Shown here: positions 34,894 to 46,200 of the stretch, piece by piece
How positions within the stretch are numbered: the first letter of the stretch is position 1
Layout: every line of letters begins with the position of its first letter
DNA from: Nostoc sp. UHCC 0702
GTDB taxonomy: Bacteria > Cyanobacteriota > Cyanobacteriia > Cyanobacteriales > Nostocaceae
Direction of reading: 5' to 3'
Assembly (NCBI GenBank): GCA_017164015.1
Contig: CP071065.1
Span: 4,317,918 to 4,381,917, forward strand
DNA length: 64,000 bases
Position numbers and translations under genes: made by a program
The notes under the pieces: generated by a model
Database searches by the model: none
What the model saw: only the letters and a program-made list of their open reading frames with translations
Told to the model about the DNA's origin: nothing

Positions 34894-35682
34894 TCACAAC
34901 TCAGATGTTGGTATCAATGGTGCGATCGCCCCCACATCCATACCTGTAATCTTCGCTACCTGTTCCACCGTCATCCCACCCGCCAATAAGTTGCGTGCCG
35001 TTTGTAATAACTGCGACTCTGCTCTGTCTGCTCTTTGGCGTTCCTGTTCGGCTCGTTGGCGTTCCTGTTCTTCAGGCGTTGGTAGTAATTCTCCCTCCAA
35101 AGTCGCCCAGCGTAACCAAGTTGCATCAATTCCTTTGTAATTTCCCTGCCAACGCTGCAAAGCCAACCCTAAAGATTCACTCACCAATTGATTTTGTTCA
35201 TTAGGAACCAGGGGTTGATAAACTCTCTGTTGGATAGAAAAACCCGCCCAATCATCTGGGTTAAACGGGTCATACCAGAAATACTCTGGTACGCGCATTT
35301 GATTTTGATAAATCAGCTTTTTCTCGTTTTTATCTACAGTAGCTGTACTTTCGGAAAGCAACTCAATCACAACATCCGGGGCTTTCCCTTCTTCCCAAAC
35401 TACCCAACTTTTGCGTTCACCTTTTGGCACACCCAACACCACAAAAAAGTCCCGCCCTCTAAAGTCTTGGTTTCGTACCTGCGCCAGACTGTAGTAGACA
35501 AACATATTGCCGCCGACAAATCCATCTTCTCGCTGTGATAACCAAGGGATTAAAGCATCTATCAGCAAGTCCATCTGGACTTTGTGGCGTGCGCTTTCCA
35601 TTGGGACACCATCATCATAGGGCAGTTCTGCTTGGGTGGGTGGAAGTTCAATTAGGGGTGCAGGTAGGGTAGTTTCTGACAT
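34894..35682 (-). CDS. Uma2-family (DUF820) endonuclease-like protein
   Basis: The product of about 262 residues has the Uma2 domain (about 10-190; DVVIELLSESTATVDKNEKKLIYQNQMRVPEYFWYDP contains the PD-(D/E)XK-type D-x(n)-E...K), then an Arg/Glu/Gln heptad segment (about 205-230) and a C-terminal helix (MTVEQVAKITGMDVGAIAPL). The start at 35682 (MSETTLP) is chosen because the upstream extension is not family-like. These proteins are hugely amplified in cyanobacteria; their role is not known. Confidence 0.88.
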   Translation of the reverse strand: MSETTLPAPLIELPPTQAELPYDDGVPMESARHKVQMDLLIDALIPWLSQREDGFVGGNMFVYYSLAQVRNQDFRGRDFFVVLGVPKGERKSWVVWEEGKAPDVVIELLSESTATVDKNEKKLIYQNQMRVPEYFWYDPFNPDDWAGFSIQQRVYQPLVPNEQNQLVSESLGLALQRWQGNYKGIDATWLRWATLEGELLPTPEEQERQRAEQERQRADRAESQLLQTARNLLAGGMTVEQVAKITGMDVGAIAPLIPTSEL

Positions 35683-36266
35683 GGCTGTTTCCCAGTAGCG
35701 TAGCCCGCAGCGAATATATCTATGGTACTTGAAAGCATCTTCAAAGTACCGAAGATAAGTAGTCGATTGTGCCTCTAGCCTAGCTAGAGAAGCGATTTTA
35801 CCGAAGTTAACTTTAAAAAAAGGCGATCGCCCCCATCTATTTGACATTATTTCACACTTGTTTCAACCAGCCTCAGCCTTGTAACCACTGGAAAACTCAG
35901 CAATTGGCGATCGCGATTTTAACGACCACCCGTAAAATTACTTAACGTCTGTGCGACAATAAAGCAGGTAACATAAAATTAGCCCAATTGATTTACTTGA
36001 TTCAGTGTTTTAACTATTACCTGTTTTCGCTCTGAAATAGTGCTTTGCTTGTGTATTGTTTAGCATAAATTTTGAAAAAAACCTTTGCAAAGTTGTAGTT
36101 ATAACTAACGGACTTGATTTAGTTGTAAATAACTTTGTAGTTTTGGCAGCTAAAGTTATTTACTGCTGATTTATATCAGTGATTTCCTGTTTGTTGGTGC
36201 ATCTTATCGATGCGCTACAGACGGTCATGCTTATCCATAAAAAATACATAACCTGCGAGATTCCCT
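35683..36266. other. spacer upstream of the NB-ARC gene
   Basis: About 580 bases between divergent genes. Two HIP1 sites lie near 35823 and 35908. The AT-rich 36050-36170 part with repeated TTGTAGTT/TAACT motifs probably holds the NB-ARC gene promoter. Confidence 0.4.
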
Positions 36267-37688
36267 ATGAAATCCCCACAAAGAAGCCGTAGACGTGGTG
36301 TAATCCTCACGCCCCAAGGATTGCAGAAACTCGAAGATGCAAAATCTGCATCAGAAAATTATGAAAATTTTGGTAAACGTTATACCCGTGAAGCCTTAAG
36401 TTTTCGCATGGGGTTAGACCCAGATACAGTAGCAAAGGTATTTGCTTGTGAAATCGGGGTAGACCGGCAAACTCTCAAGTATTGTTTCCAAACATTCAAC
36501 CTACAACTAGAACCTCATGACTATCAGTTAGCCAATCCTGATATCAATCCGCAGGAAGGCTACACAAAAAATTCAAATAGAATTGATTGGGGAGAAGCCC
36601 CAGATGTATCGCTTTTTTACGGACGCACGGAAGAACTGGCAACTCTCAAGCGCTGGATTCTAGCTGCATCTGGTACAAATCAAGCAATACCCTGCCGTTT
36701 CGTTACTTTAGTAGGTATGGGTGGTATGGGCAAAACTTGGTTATCCGTAAAGCTTGCTCAACAACTTCAGGGCCAGTTTGAGTTTGTGATTTGGCGATCG
36801 CTACTCGCTGCTCCTTCAGTTAACGATCTGCTGGCAGATTTGATCAACGTTCTCTCGGATGGTAAAGAAACTGATCTGCCACAATCATTCAATCACAGAA
36901 TTACACGACTGATTCATTATCTACAAAGTCATCGTTGCTTACTAGTTTTAGACGGTGCTGACAGAATTATCACTGAATGTGATGCACGAGAAATTAACTG
37001 TCGAGACTGCATCTGGCTCGACCACAATTCCAACGGGGAGTACTGCGAGTTGTTTCGCAGAGTGGGAGAAGCCAGCCATCAAAGTTGCTTAATGTTGACT
37101 AGTCGTGTCAAATTTCATGAAATCACCCCTCTTGAAGGAAAGACACGACCTGTACGAGTATTGTGTCTCGAAGGTTTAGAGGTTACAGACATACAACAAC
37201 TTTTCGCAACAAAAGGAACCTTTAGAGGAACGCTAGACGAATGGAATCGATTAACTGAATCCTATGCAGGGAATCCTCATGTCCTGAACCGCATTGCCAC
37301 AACGATTCAACAGTTATTTGATGGTAGTATCACAGAATTTTTAGAACAAAAAGTGACAGTTTTTGGTACGGTTCTCAACGGTTTAGATCCAGAATTTGAA
37401 CACCTATCGGATGCAGCTAAAGCAACAATTCAATACATGGTACTCAATCGCCAACCCATTTCTTTTTCACAGCTACGAACAAAGATGTCATCATCAGTTT
37501 CATCCCAAGAACTTTTAGAATCTTTGGAATTACTGCAAGCGCGAGCGTGGATTAATACCAAAGCAGGTCTTTTCTCTCTCCAACCAATGATGATTGAATA
37601 TATCAAATCTTTTTTCTTAACGAAAAGCTCACCAAATTTCAACCGTTCGCATTTCTTGAGCAAAAACATCAAATCAGGTAGTAATTGA
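36267..37688 (+). CDS. STAND-family NB-ARC ATPase, probably truncated before its sensor
   Basis: The 473-residue protein has an N-terminal helical domain (about 1-100), NB-ARC (about 110-400) with Walker A GMGGMGKTW (about 150-158) and Walker B CLLVLDGAD (about 223), and a winged-helix part (about 385-450). Cyanobacterial relatives usually continue into WD40 or TPR sensor repeats; here the protein ends in low-complexity Ser/Asn residues. Right at its stop codon lies an 11-bp sequence identical to the end of the MITE at 57142. Such STAND ATPases act in signalling or phage defence. Confidence 0.82.
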   Translation: MKSPQRSRRRGVILTPQGLQKLEDAKSASENYENFGKRYTREALSFRMGLDPDTVAKVFACEIGVDRQTLKYCFQTFNLQLEPHDYQLANPDINPQEGYTKNSNRIDWGEAPDVSLFYGRTEELATLKRWILAASGTNQAIPCRFVTLVGMGGMGKTWLSVKLAQQLQGQFEFVIWRSLLAAPSVNDLLADLINVLSDGKETDLPQSFNHRITRLIHYLQSHRCLLVLDGADRIITECDAREINCRDCIWLDHNSNGEYCELFRRVGEASHQSCLMLTSRVKFHEITPLEGKTRPVRVLCLEGLEVTDIQQLFATKGTFRGTLDEWNRLTESYAGNPHVLNRIATTIQQLFDGSITEFLEQKVTVFGTVLNGLDPEFEHLSDAAKATIQYMVLNRQPISFSQLRTKMSSSVSSQELLESLELLQARAWINTKAGLFSLQPMMIEYIKSFFLTKSSPNFNRSHFLSKNIKSGSN

Positions 37689-37726
37689 TATCATGTCCGT
37701 TTGAACACTTATCATATCTGTGAAGG

Positions 37727-37795
37727 TTGGTAATGGGTAATGGGTAATAGTAAAAACCAATTACCAATTACCAATTCCCAATTCCCAATTCCCTT
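37727..37795. repeat. heptameric short tandem repeats
   Basis: TAATGGG-type heptamers followed by CCAATTA/CCAATTC heptamers fill the gap between two converging genes and could form a hairpin. Confidence 0.8.
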
Positions 37796-37796
37796 G

Positions 37797-40700
37797 TTAA
37801 TTCCCCTGCAATGGCGCATTTAAGATTTTTTCGATGCGATCGCGTGTTTCTAATAAGTGGGCTTCGGTATACTCATCTTGGGAATCTACTTGTTTGAGTT
37901 TTTCATTTAGCTGCCTCAGTTTATACCATGCCAGAGTCCGGGCATCTTCTGGAACGTATTCTTTCCGCAACACCATAGCCGCCAAAATTTCTAGGTATTC
38001 TCGTTGCAGTCCTCGTCGCAGGCTGCTAATCTTCAAAGAGCCGCCTTTGGGTTTGATTACCTCCGTCCAGATGCCTGACTGCAAAGTATCAAACAATTCA
38101 GGCATCGTCAGTGATTGTCCTGTTGGAGTTTTGAGTTCAATGTCTTTGAGACGGGAGAGGCGATCGCCTGAAAGTAAATCTCGCAATACTGAACTTTGCA
38201 TGTACAATACCCACTCAGAAATTGGATAATCCAAACGACCAACAAGGGGAGTACTACCCCAATGCCGCCAACGGGAAGGTGCTAATTTATTCAGGAGTTC
38301 TGGTGAAAAATTCAGTGCATCTTCGGCAAATACATACTTTTGCAAAGTTTTTAATGCTTGCCGTTGTTCTTCAATGGGTACTGGTACAAATGGTAATCGG
38401 TTTTGACCTATGGCGGAGGTTAGCTTGCTAGCTCCGATTTCATCCGGCTGGACTCGATAAAAAGACTGTCCGCCAATATACTTACTAGTATAGTATATTT
38501 GCTGAAAATAATTATTTAAAACGGTGTTGAAGCGATCGCTCAAATCGCTGTAATTCTCGCCTGCAACTGGGAAACGCCGTTTGAGACGTTCCCACATCAC
38601 CAGGGAATTCTCTAACTGCCACTGGGAATAAAGCAACACATTGCCACTGTTGTCCCAAGCATCGGCGGTTGGGTCGAGGTCATATACATCTTCGTCAGTG
38701 GCATAAGCATACTCAGGCTTGTAAGATTGGTTAGCAATTTCTTGCAATATTGGCTTTTCAGCGATGGGACTTGTTGCTAGAGTCGCTGTGTAACCGTACT
38801 GAATCGCCCACTCATCGTATAATCCCACCATATTGGGGAAATAATCTCCCTGTTTTGTACCTTGAGGTGCAATGTTTGGTGGAATGTAATCCATTACCGA
38901 AGTCGTTAGCCCTTTGGTTTGGGTAATCTCCCTGTTATTCATCTCCTCTGGTTTTAGTAAGGTGCTACCACGGAAGTTATGCCGTAAACCAAGGGTATGA
39001 CCAACTTCATGAGCAATAATTAAACGTAAATATTGATGTATATACTGTTTCACCCGTTCTTGGCTGTCTGTGGTGTCTTGTAAAAGTGTCATCGCCAAGG
39101 AACCAAAGGCAAACTGATTGGCGGCTTCCATGCCATAGCACAAATCGTACTCACCTGCAAGTTTGGATAAACGGGGTAATAAAACCTTTTTTTGTCCTTG
39201 TTGCTGGGCAATATCATTGCCTTTCGCACTGAAACCATTAGCGCAAAGCAGGCGATTTTGCATCAACATTGATAAGGATGTGCGCGTTGATGTTTGGTTA
39301 GGTTGGACGATGCTACGATACTCACTCTTCAGCGCCCGCACAAAACTGGCATCTACTAAAATGTCTGCGTCTAAAATTTCTCCAGTCAAAGGGTTAACAC
39401 GGGATGGGCCCATAGCAAAATAACCATCTACTGTATTAATCCAGCGAATTGTGTTGTAGCGGATGTCTGCTGGATCCCATGTGGCGTTATCTGGCATTTG
39501 TCGCACTTCTATGGCATCTTTAAATCCTGCCTTGAGAAATGCTTTGTTCCACATCAGCACACCTTCTTTGATGGCATCGCGGTATTCAAAAGGTACAGCG
39601 TTATCAATCCAGAAGACAATGGGTTTTTTCGGTGGCGAAATTGCGGCATTGGGGTCTTGTTTTTCCAAATGCCAGCGATTAATGTAGCGCACAAAGGCAT
39701 CGCGGCGATCGTCCTTGGTTAAGTCTTGGTAAGCAGTGATGAAATAACCCACACGTTCGTCAGCCAAACGCGGACGGTAATCTTGGTCTGGGAGTTGGGA
39801 CAAACTGTAGTGAACCCGTAAGGTGAAACCACGGCTATCTGGTAGTGAAGCAAAATTCAGCGCTTCATTGTTGCGATCGCTACTACTACCACTGTTAGAA
39901 AAATTCATCACAGACTCGATTTCCACGTTCTCAGGAAAGGCTTTGGCATTACCAAAATAAGACTGATCTGTGCTGACAGACAAACCAAAACTCCCTGATA
40001 ATCCTGCCAAATCTGTCAGCAGCAAGTCACCTAAATCGACGAGAATTGTTTTACGTTGTGGATGAATGCTTTTGATGGCAACACTATAAAGAACAGAATC
40101 ACTAAACGAACGGGCTAGCGATCGCGCTTGCGGATCTCCTTCACGAGTGCGAAAGTTGACATTACGCACAACAAAATGTAGATTATTATCCACCCTTTGT
40201 AAATAAAACAAAAAATCTTGCAAAGGCATACCGCTGTAAATACCTCGTTCACCAATGCCCGATTCCAGCGTTGCCGTAGCTAAGTAATTTTTCTTTAACT
40301 GCTCTGGTTTAAGTTCTAAATAAATCTTATTCTTTTCTTTATTACGATAGAGAGTGAATAATCCTGAGATTTTTTCTGTATCTTTAACAACTTCATCAAA
40401 TGCTTCTAAATCATCCTTTTTTGGTGGTTTTTCACTTGGTTTAGGTTTTTGTTCTGGCTTTTCTGGGGTTTTTTCAGCTTTTAAATATGGTTGCTGTCCG
40501 GCTTTTTTTGGGTCTTGAACTACCCACATAAAAGGCTGTTGCTGTACTTGTTTATTTTGATTAATTACCCACACTTTTGAAGTGAATTGTTTTAAAAGCT
40601 GCGTTTCTCCCAACTCAGGTTTGAAGGTAGCATTCTTCACTATCCCTGATTTTTGTTTTGTGTAGTTATCAACCTCATCTTCTTTTGTTTTCTTAACCTT

Positions 40701-40835
40701 AAGATCTGCATCTGCTTTAGTGTTGTTGTGCAACGTTGTATTAGCTGCATTCCCAGGTAGTGACTCAGCATTCACAGTTGTGATTCCTAAAAACAAACTA
40801 TGCAACAAAATTACATAAAAAGTTACTCTATTCAT
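37797..40835 (-). CDS. large secreted zinc-dependent metalloprotease (DUF4953/5117/5118 type)
   Basis: The product of about 1012 residues has a signal peptide (MNRVTFYVILLHSLFLGITTVNA), a low-complexity Lys/Pro/Glu linker (about 110-145), a long beta-rich region and the metzincin zinc site HEVGHTLGLRHN (about 607). PTGQSLTMPELF and SRWRHWGST-type C-terminal parts fit the same family. It should be periplasmic or extracellular. The start at 40835 is chosen from the signal peptide and an AGGG upstream; ATG 40844 is an alternative. Function is unknown beyond proteolysis. Confidence 0.88.
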   Translation of the reverse strand: MNRVTFYVILLHSLFLGITTVNAESLPGNAANTTLHNNTKADADLKVKKTKEDEVDNYTKQKSGIVKNATFKPELGETQLLKQFTSKVWVINQNKQVQQQPFMWVVQDPKKAGQQPYLKAEKTPEKPEQKPKPSEKPPKKDDLEAFDEVVKDTEKISGLFTLYRNKEKNKIYLELKPEQLKKNYLATATLESGIGERGIYSGMPLQDFLFYLQRVDNNLHFVVRNVNFRTREGDPQARSLARSFSDSVLYSVAIKSIHPQRKTILVDLGDLLLTDLAGLSGSFGLSVSTDQSYFGNAKAFPENVEIESVMNFSNSGSSSDRNNEALNFASLPDSRGFTLRVHYSLSQLPDQDYRPRLADERVGYFITAYQDLTKDDRRDAFVRYINRWHLEKQDPNAAISPPKKPIVFWIDNAVPFEYRDAIKEGVLMWNKAFLKAGFKDAIEVRQMPDNATWDPADIRYNTIRWINTVDGYFAMGPSRVNPLTGEILDADILVDASFVRALKSEYRSIVQPNQTSTRTSLSMLMQNRLLCANGFSAKGNDIAQQQGQKKVLLPRLSKLAGEYDLCYGMEAANQFAFGSLAMTLLQDTTDSQERVKQYIHQYLRLIIAHEVGHTLGLRHNFRGSTLLKPEEMNNREITQTKGLTTSVMDYIPPNIAPQGTKQGDYFPNMVGLYDEWAIQYGYTATLATSPIAEKPILQEIANQSYKPEYAYATDEDVYDLDPTADAWDNSGNVLLYSQWQLENSLVMWERLKRRFPVAGENYSDLSDRFNTVLNNYFQQIYYTSKYIGGQSFYRVQPDEIGASKLTSAIGQNRLPFVPVPIEEQRQALKTLQKYVFAEDALNFSPELLNKLAPSRWRHWGSTPLVGRLDYPISEWVLYMQSSVLRDLLSGDRLSRLKDIELKTPTGQSLTMPELFDTLQSGIWTEVIKPKGGSLKISSLRRGLQREYLEILAAMVLRKEYVPEDARTLAWYKLRQLNEKLKQVDSQDEYTEAHLLETRDRIEKILNAPLQGN

Positions 40836-41334
40836 CCAGTCCATCCCTGATAAGTACCACGAGTTAATTTTTAATTTTGGCAAAATCAACCATATTGACT
40901 TGAACCAATGGCGCAAAGCGTGAAAAGATGACTAGCCACCTATGAAGCAGCTAGTTTTTCAGTTCAGTTTTAACTGCCATTTTTCCGTTTTTTAGCGCAT
41001 TCTTACTGTAGTATTTCTCCTAGTAATTGCGTCTGTAGCAAACAGCACGTATTATTTCTACATCAGTTTGATCAAGATGCTGGGGGAAAAAATTTCACAG
41101 TCTCGCTAAAATAATCCACAATAACTGATTTTTCTGAAAAAGGAACAAGTCTTTCAGGTAAAACCTAATTTTATTAAGACAAAAAGCTTTGTCAGCCTAC
41201 AGGCTAGCTTATGGCAAGAGATATTAAAACCAGAATACATAGATTTTTTTATACTTTAATATTTAGTATCTAAAATCCGACGAACAAACATAAATCTGAA
41301 ACACAACACTAATGAAGTAATAACGGATACAAAA
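40836..41334. other. spacer between divergent protease and pentapeptide genes
   Basis: About 500 AT-rich bases with no ORF. Promoters for both flanking genes are expected; no palindrome or tandem repeat was noticed. Confidence 0.4.
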
Positions 41335-43038
41335 ATGTCACAATTATCTCAAGTTTGGCAGCGTTTGAAAAATTATGTCACAGATGGGTGGTTACAAGAC
41401 AGGCAACAGACAACGCCACAAAAAGCAGCAGCATTTTTTTCTTTAGGCAGAGATAAAAGCATTCAGTGTTCTCCAGACAATGGTAAAAAAAGTTTATCAC
41501 CGCAAAAGCTGCAAAAAAGCTTGCAGGCATGGACTCAACCAGGTGATTGTTGTAGTTTTAACACAAGCGATCGCCAGTTGCATGAAGAAATTTACGATTT
41601 ATTGAGCAATGGTGCGCTCTTGCCGGAGTTAGTCGAACAAGTGATGGACTTGCTAAGACATGAGAAAACATTTCGCCCTGTAGAACTATTCCAGCGCCTA
41701 GAAGACTTTTATAGTCGCTGGTGTCGGGGGGAATTTATTGATGCTGTACCGCCTCATAACTTGCCCCAGCAAAAAATGGCCGCAATGCTAGGACAAAATA
41801 TAGCGATCGGATTGAGACAAGTAGACATATATACAGGGCTGAACGTATTAATTTTACTACTAGAATTACACCGTTACGCACAACAACAAGAAAAATACCA
41901 GCCACAAATCACCTTTTATCCATCTACGAAACCAGATACAGATCATTTTTTCACCTCCCAACTTTTGCGAATTATTAACTACACTGATGCTATTGAAATC
42001 GGTAATTTTAGTAATATAGTCGGGGAATTTCTCAAAGGCTGTAACTTCAGGGGTGCATACCTTGGTGATGCCAACCTCACCGGCGTTAACTTCAGCGGTG
42101 CCGACCTCACTGGTGCATACCTTGGTGATGCTAACTTGACTGGTGCAAACTTTAGCAACGCTAACTTAACTGGTGCAAACTTTGGTGATGCCAACCTCAG
42201 CAGCGCCAACCTTAGCAATGCAGACCTCAGCAATGCCGACCTCAGTAGTGCTAACCTCAGCGGTGCAAACCTGAGTCACGCCAAACTTCACCGTACCGAC
42301 CTCAGCAGTGCCGACCTGAGTAGCGCCAGCCTGGAAAACTCCGATTTTAGTTATGCCAACCTCACCAGCGCCAACCTCAAAGATAGCAACCTCAGCCGCG
42401 CCAACCTCAGCAACGCCATCCTCTTCGGTGCAACCCTCAGCGATGCCAACCTCAGTCACATCAACCTCAGTCATGCCGACCTTTGCCGCGCCGACCTCAG
42501 TGGTGCTAACCTCAAGCGGGCCATTCTCAACGGCACCAACCTCAGCGACAGCATTCTCTTTAGTACTAACTTGAGTGATGCCATTCTCATGGCCGCAGAC
42601 CTCAGCTACGCCAAACTCAATGGTGCCAAACTCAACTACGCCAAACTCAGCGGTGCCATGTTCTTAGGCGCTGACCTCAGCGGTGTAGACCTAACTGGCG
42701 TCATACTCAACGATGCTGATCTTAGCGGCGTAATACTCAACGATGCCAACCTCAAAGGGGCCGACCTCAGCGACGCCATACTCTTCGGTACCGACCTCAG
42801 CTACTCAAACCTCAGCAGTGCCAACCTGAGTGGTAGCAACCTCACTGGTGCAATTCTCAATGGTGCGGATCTCAGCGAAGCTAACTTGAGTTATGCCATA
42901 CTCGGCGGTGCGGATCTTAGCGAAGCCAACCTAGAACAGACGACCTGGGGTGAAAAACAGCAGTGGGAAGATGTACGCGGACTAGAGACAGCGGTGAATG
43001 TGCCGGAAGCCTTGAGGCAGCAGTTGGGGTTGAGTTGA
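41335..43038 (+). CDS. pentapeptide-repeat protein, NTPase-less paralog of the next gene
   Basis: The 567-residue protein has an N-terminal part of about 60 residues, a conserved middle domain (about 60-230; LHEEIYDLLSNGAL, RPVELFQRLEDFYSRWCRGEFIDA, RQVDIYTGLNVLILLLELHRY), then about 300 residues of pentapeptide repeats (A(D/N)LSx, about 237-538) that should form a right-handed beta-helix. It ends NVPEALRQQLGLS. The middle domain, repeats and end match the C-terminal third of the 43221-46232 protein; the NACHT part is absent. Confidence 0.9.
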   Translation: MSQLSQVWQRLKNYVTDGWLQDRQQTTPQKAAAFFSLGRDKSIQCSPDNGKKSLSPQKLQKSLQAWTQPGDCCSFNTSDRQLHEEIYDLLSNGALLPELVEQVMDLLRHEKTFRPVELFQRLEDFYSRWCRGEFIDAVPPHNLPQQKMAAMLGQNIAIGLRQVDIYTGLNVLILLLELHRYAQQQEKYQPQITFYPSTKPDTDHFFTSQLLRIINYTDAIEIGNFSNIVGEFLKGCNFRGAYLGDANLTGVNFSGADLTGAYLGDANLTGANFSNANLTGANFGDANLSSANLSNADLSNADLSSANLSGANLSHAKLHRTDLSSADLSSASLENSDFSYANLTSANLKDSNLSRANLSNAILFGATLSDANLSHINLSHADLCRADLSGANLKRAILNGTNLSDSILFSTNLSDAILMAADLSYAKLNGAKLNYAKLSGAMFLGADLSGVDLTGVILNDADLSGVILNDANLKGADLSDAILFGTDLSYSNLSSANLSGSNLTGAILNGADLSEANLSYAILGGADLSEANLEQTTWGEKQQWEDVRGLETAVNVPEALRQQLGLS

Positions 43039-43047
43039 ATGGGGGGA

Positions 43048-43168
43048 TGGGGACTGGGGACTGGGGACTGGGGACTGGGGACTGGGGAGGAGTTTTCCCA
43101 ATTACCAATTACCAATTCCCAATTACCAATTCCCCATTCCCCATTACCCATTACCAATTCCCCATTCC
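43048..43168. repeat. heptameric short tandem repeats
   Basis: GGGGACT heptamers (43048-43090) followed by CCAATTA/CCCATTA heptamers (43098-43165), as at 23.9 kb. Confidence 0.85.
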
Positions 43169-43220
43169 CAAAATTTAACGCTATGCTCAAAATTAACAGT
43201 AATTGTACGAGTGTCAGCGA

Positions 43221-46200
43221 ATGCACAAACGCTTATCAGAAATCTCGAACCTGTTAATTACTCCTTTGAAAACAGTTCTCTCAACAGAGAAGGTAGAGAA
43301 AGTAGCCGAGTTAGGCAACGCTTTTGCAGAATTAGCCAAAACCTTGCAAGAACAAGGCAAAAATATCAGCTTTTTGAAGCCTCTGATAGAACAATCAGGT
43401 TCACTGTTAGGTGTGTTGTGTTCGCCAGAGGTGCAGGTTATCAGTGCAGGATTGCCTTTTGTACCGTTTGCGATCGCACTCCTCAAATACTACCGCGAAA
43501 AGCATCAAACTGAACCAACTTTAGAAGTCTGCGTAGCTATCATCGCTCAAGCAGCTTACTTGGAAAGTTGCCAAGAAATTTTATCTTTATACTCATTCAT
43601 CAACTGGAATAATAATGCTGATATTACTCAAGCACTCAATAAACTGAATGATGTTGAATTAGATTATCAAGCCGCCAGCAATGTTATAGCCTGTTTTCAT
43701 AAATCAGAATTAGCAAAAGCATTTAATACAGTTTTATCAGCACGATTGGAAGCAGCAAAAATTCCCAGTGCTGTTATTGATATTTTGACGCAAAGAATAG
43801 CTTGGAATACCCACCGCTATATTCTTAAAGCTTGGATAGAATCAGGTAATGCTTTCCCCCAAGTGATTCAGCCTTCTTTTGGAGAATGGCAGCAAGAACA
43901 GCAAAAATTTAATAGTATTGATGATTATCTCACAAATCATATTGCTAAGAAACCTCTTGATCAGGTTTTTGATGAAAGCTTCTCATTTAAAGATATTTAT
44001 GTACCACTCAAAGCTAGAAAGGTTGATAAAAACGGTAAGTTAGATACTCAATCAACACCGTTTATTTTAGAGAATTGGGCTAAAAAGATTCTCTTGGATA
44101 ACAACCCCGACACACAACGCCAAGTGATATTTATTCAAGGAGGCCCAGGTAGAGGTAAAAGTGTCTTTTGTCGCATGTTCGCTGATTGGGTAAGACAATA
44201 TTTACATCCTTGGTGGACACCAATTTTAATTCGTTTGCGGGATATTCAAGAATTTCAGCCTAGTTTAGCAGAAACTTTACGTTCAAGAGTAAAAGCAGAT
44301 TTTGCAGAAAGTGATGATGGATGGCTGACCGATGTTAACACAAGATTTCTGTTTATTTTAGATGGCTTTGATGAATTGCGAATCGAACGCAGCAATAACC
44401 AAAGTATAGAAAGATTTCTACGACAAGTAGGCAGTTTTCAAAATGATGCTCAAGAAAGTGCAGCAATGCAACATCGAGTCTTAATTACAGGTAGACAGAT
44501 GGCTTTACATGGCATTGACCGCCTACCAGAAAATCTAGAACGGGTGGAAATTGCCGAAATGGATGCCGAATTGCAAAATCAATGGTTTGCTAAATGGTAT
44601 CAGCAATTTTCTACAAATAAAACAACAGGATTTAAAGAGTTCTTGCAAAAAAATAAATCTTGTCCAGAGCAAGTCAAGGAGTTAGCAAAAGAACCTCTCT
44701 TGCTGTATATGTTGACAGCAATGCACCGAGATGACAAGTTAGATATTAGCAAGTTGGAACAAGCTACAGGCACAGACGCTAAAATCTTAGTTTATGAACA
44801 AGCATTAGATTGGGTGTTGACTAAACAGCGTTCTGATCCTCGACATCGGAATTTAAATGAAGAACTTACCAGACAAAACTCTGATACATTACGGCGAATC
44901 TTAGCAGAAGCAGCGGTTTGCGTAGTGCAATCAGGCGGCGAAAGTGCTTCTATGCAGATGATCAAAGCACGTTTAGACCAAGATGATGCAGCAAAAGAAT
45001 TTATTGCCGAAGCTGAGAAAGAATTAGGTGAAACAGCACTGAAAACAGCATTGGCTGCTTTTTATCTCAAATCTAATGATAGTGGTGGCGTGGAGTTTTT
45101 TCACAAGAGTTTTTGCGAATTTCTCTGTGCTGAACGAATTAAACAAAGTTTGGAGGAGTGGACGGAACCAGGTAAAAGAGGTAAAGCTTTTAATGTTGAT
45201 GACGATAAACTACATTGGGAGATTTACGATTTATTTGGATATGGTGGGCTGACATGGGAAATTCTTGAATATCTGATGAGTTTGTTAGTTAAAAGTAATG
45301 AATTTCGACCAGTGGAGTTATTTAAGCGTCTAGAAAATTTTTATGTTTGTTGGTGCGATGGAGAATTTATCGATGCACCGCCGGAAAACTTTCCCCAGAA
45401 AAAGATGCGGTTGTTGCAAGAGAAAGGAATTAAGCGGGGTCAGCGTCAGGTAGATATTTATGCTGGGTTGAATGTGATGATTTTGCTTTTGGAGTTACAC
45501 CGCTATGGTCAAGAGCAAAGTGATGAGATTAAAAAACAAATGACCTTCTATCCATCTGGTCAACCAGAAGGAAATTGGCGGACTGTCCAACTACTTCCCA
45601 TCATTCACTACAGTGATTGCATTCAACTGGAAACTTTTAATAATGTAGTTGGGCAATTCCTCAGTGGTGCAAAACTTAGCCGTGCATACCTCACTGGCGC
45701 AGATCTCAGGTACGCAGACCTTAGCGGCGCAGACCTCAGCTACGCAGACCTCAGTGGCGCATACCTTAGTGAGGCAGACTTCAACGGGGCAAACCTCAGT
45801 GGCGCATACCTCAACGTGGCAGACCTCAGCAGCGCAGACCTCAGCAGCGCAAACCTCAGCAGCGCAAAACTCAGCTACGCAGACCTCCGCAGCGCAAACC
45901 TTAATGAGGTAGACCTCAGCGGTGCAGACCTTAGTGGTGCAAACCTTAGCGGTGCAGACCTTAGCGGTGCAGACCTTAGCGGTGCAGACCTCACTGGTGT
46001 AGACCTTAGCGGTGCATACCTCAGCGGCACAAACTTTAACCGCGCAAACTTCAGCCGCGCAAACCTCAGCGATGCAAATGCCAGTGACGCAAACCTCAAC
46101 AGCACAGACCTCAGCGATGGATTTTTTGGAGATATCCAATGGGATGAATATACAAACTGGGAGAATGTGCAAGGGCTGGATACAGCAACGAATGTGCCAG

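Noticed and set aside
42166..42474. Reverse-strand ORF opposite the first pentapeptide gene
   Set aside because: Same cause as above, periodic repeat shadow.
45591..46172. Long reverse-strand Val/Cys/Ala-rich ORFs opposite the pentapeptide repeats
   Set aside because: Mirror frames of 15-bp codon-biased repeats; the plus strand has the real protein.
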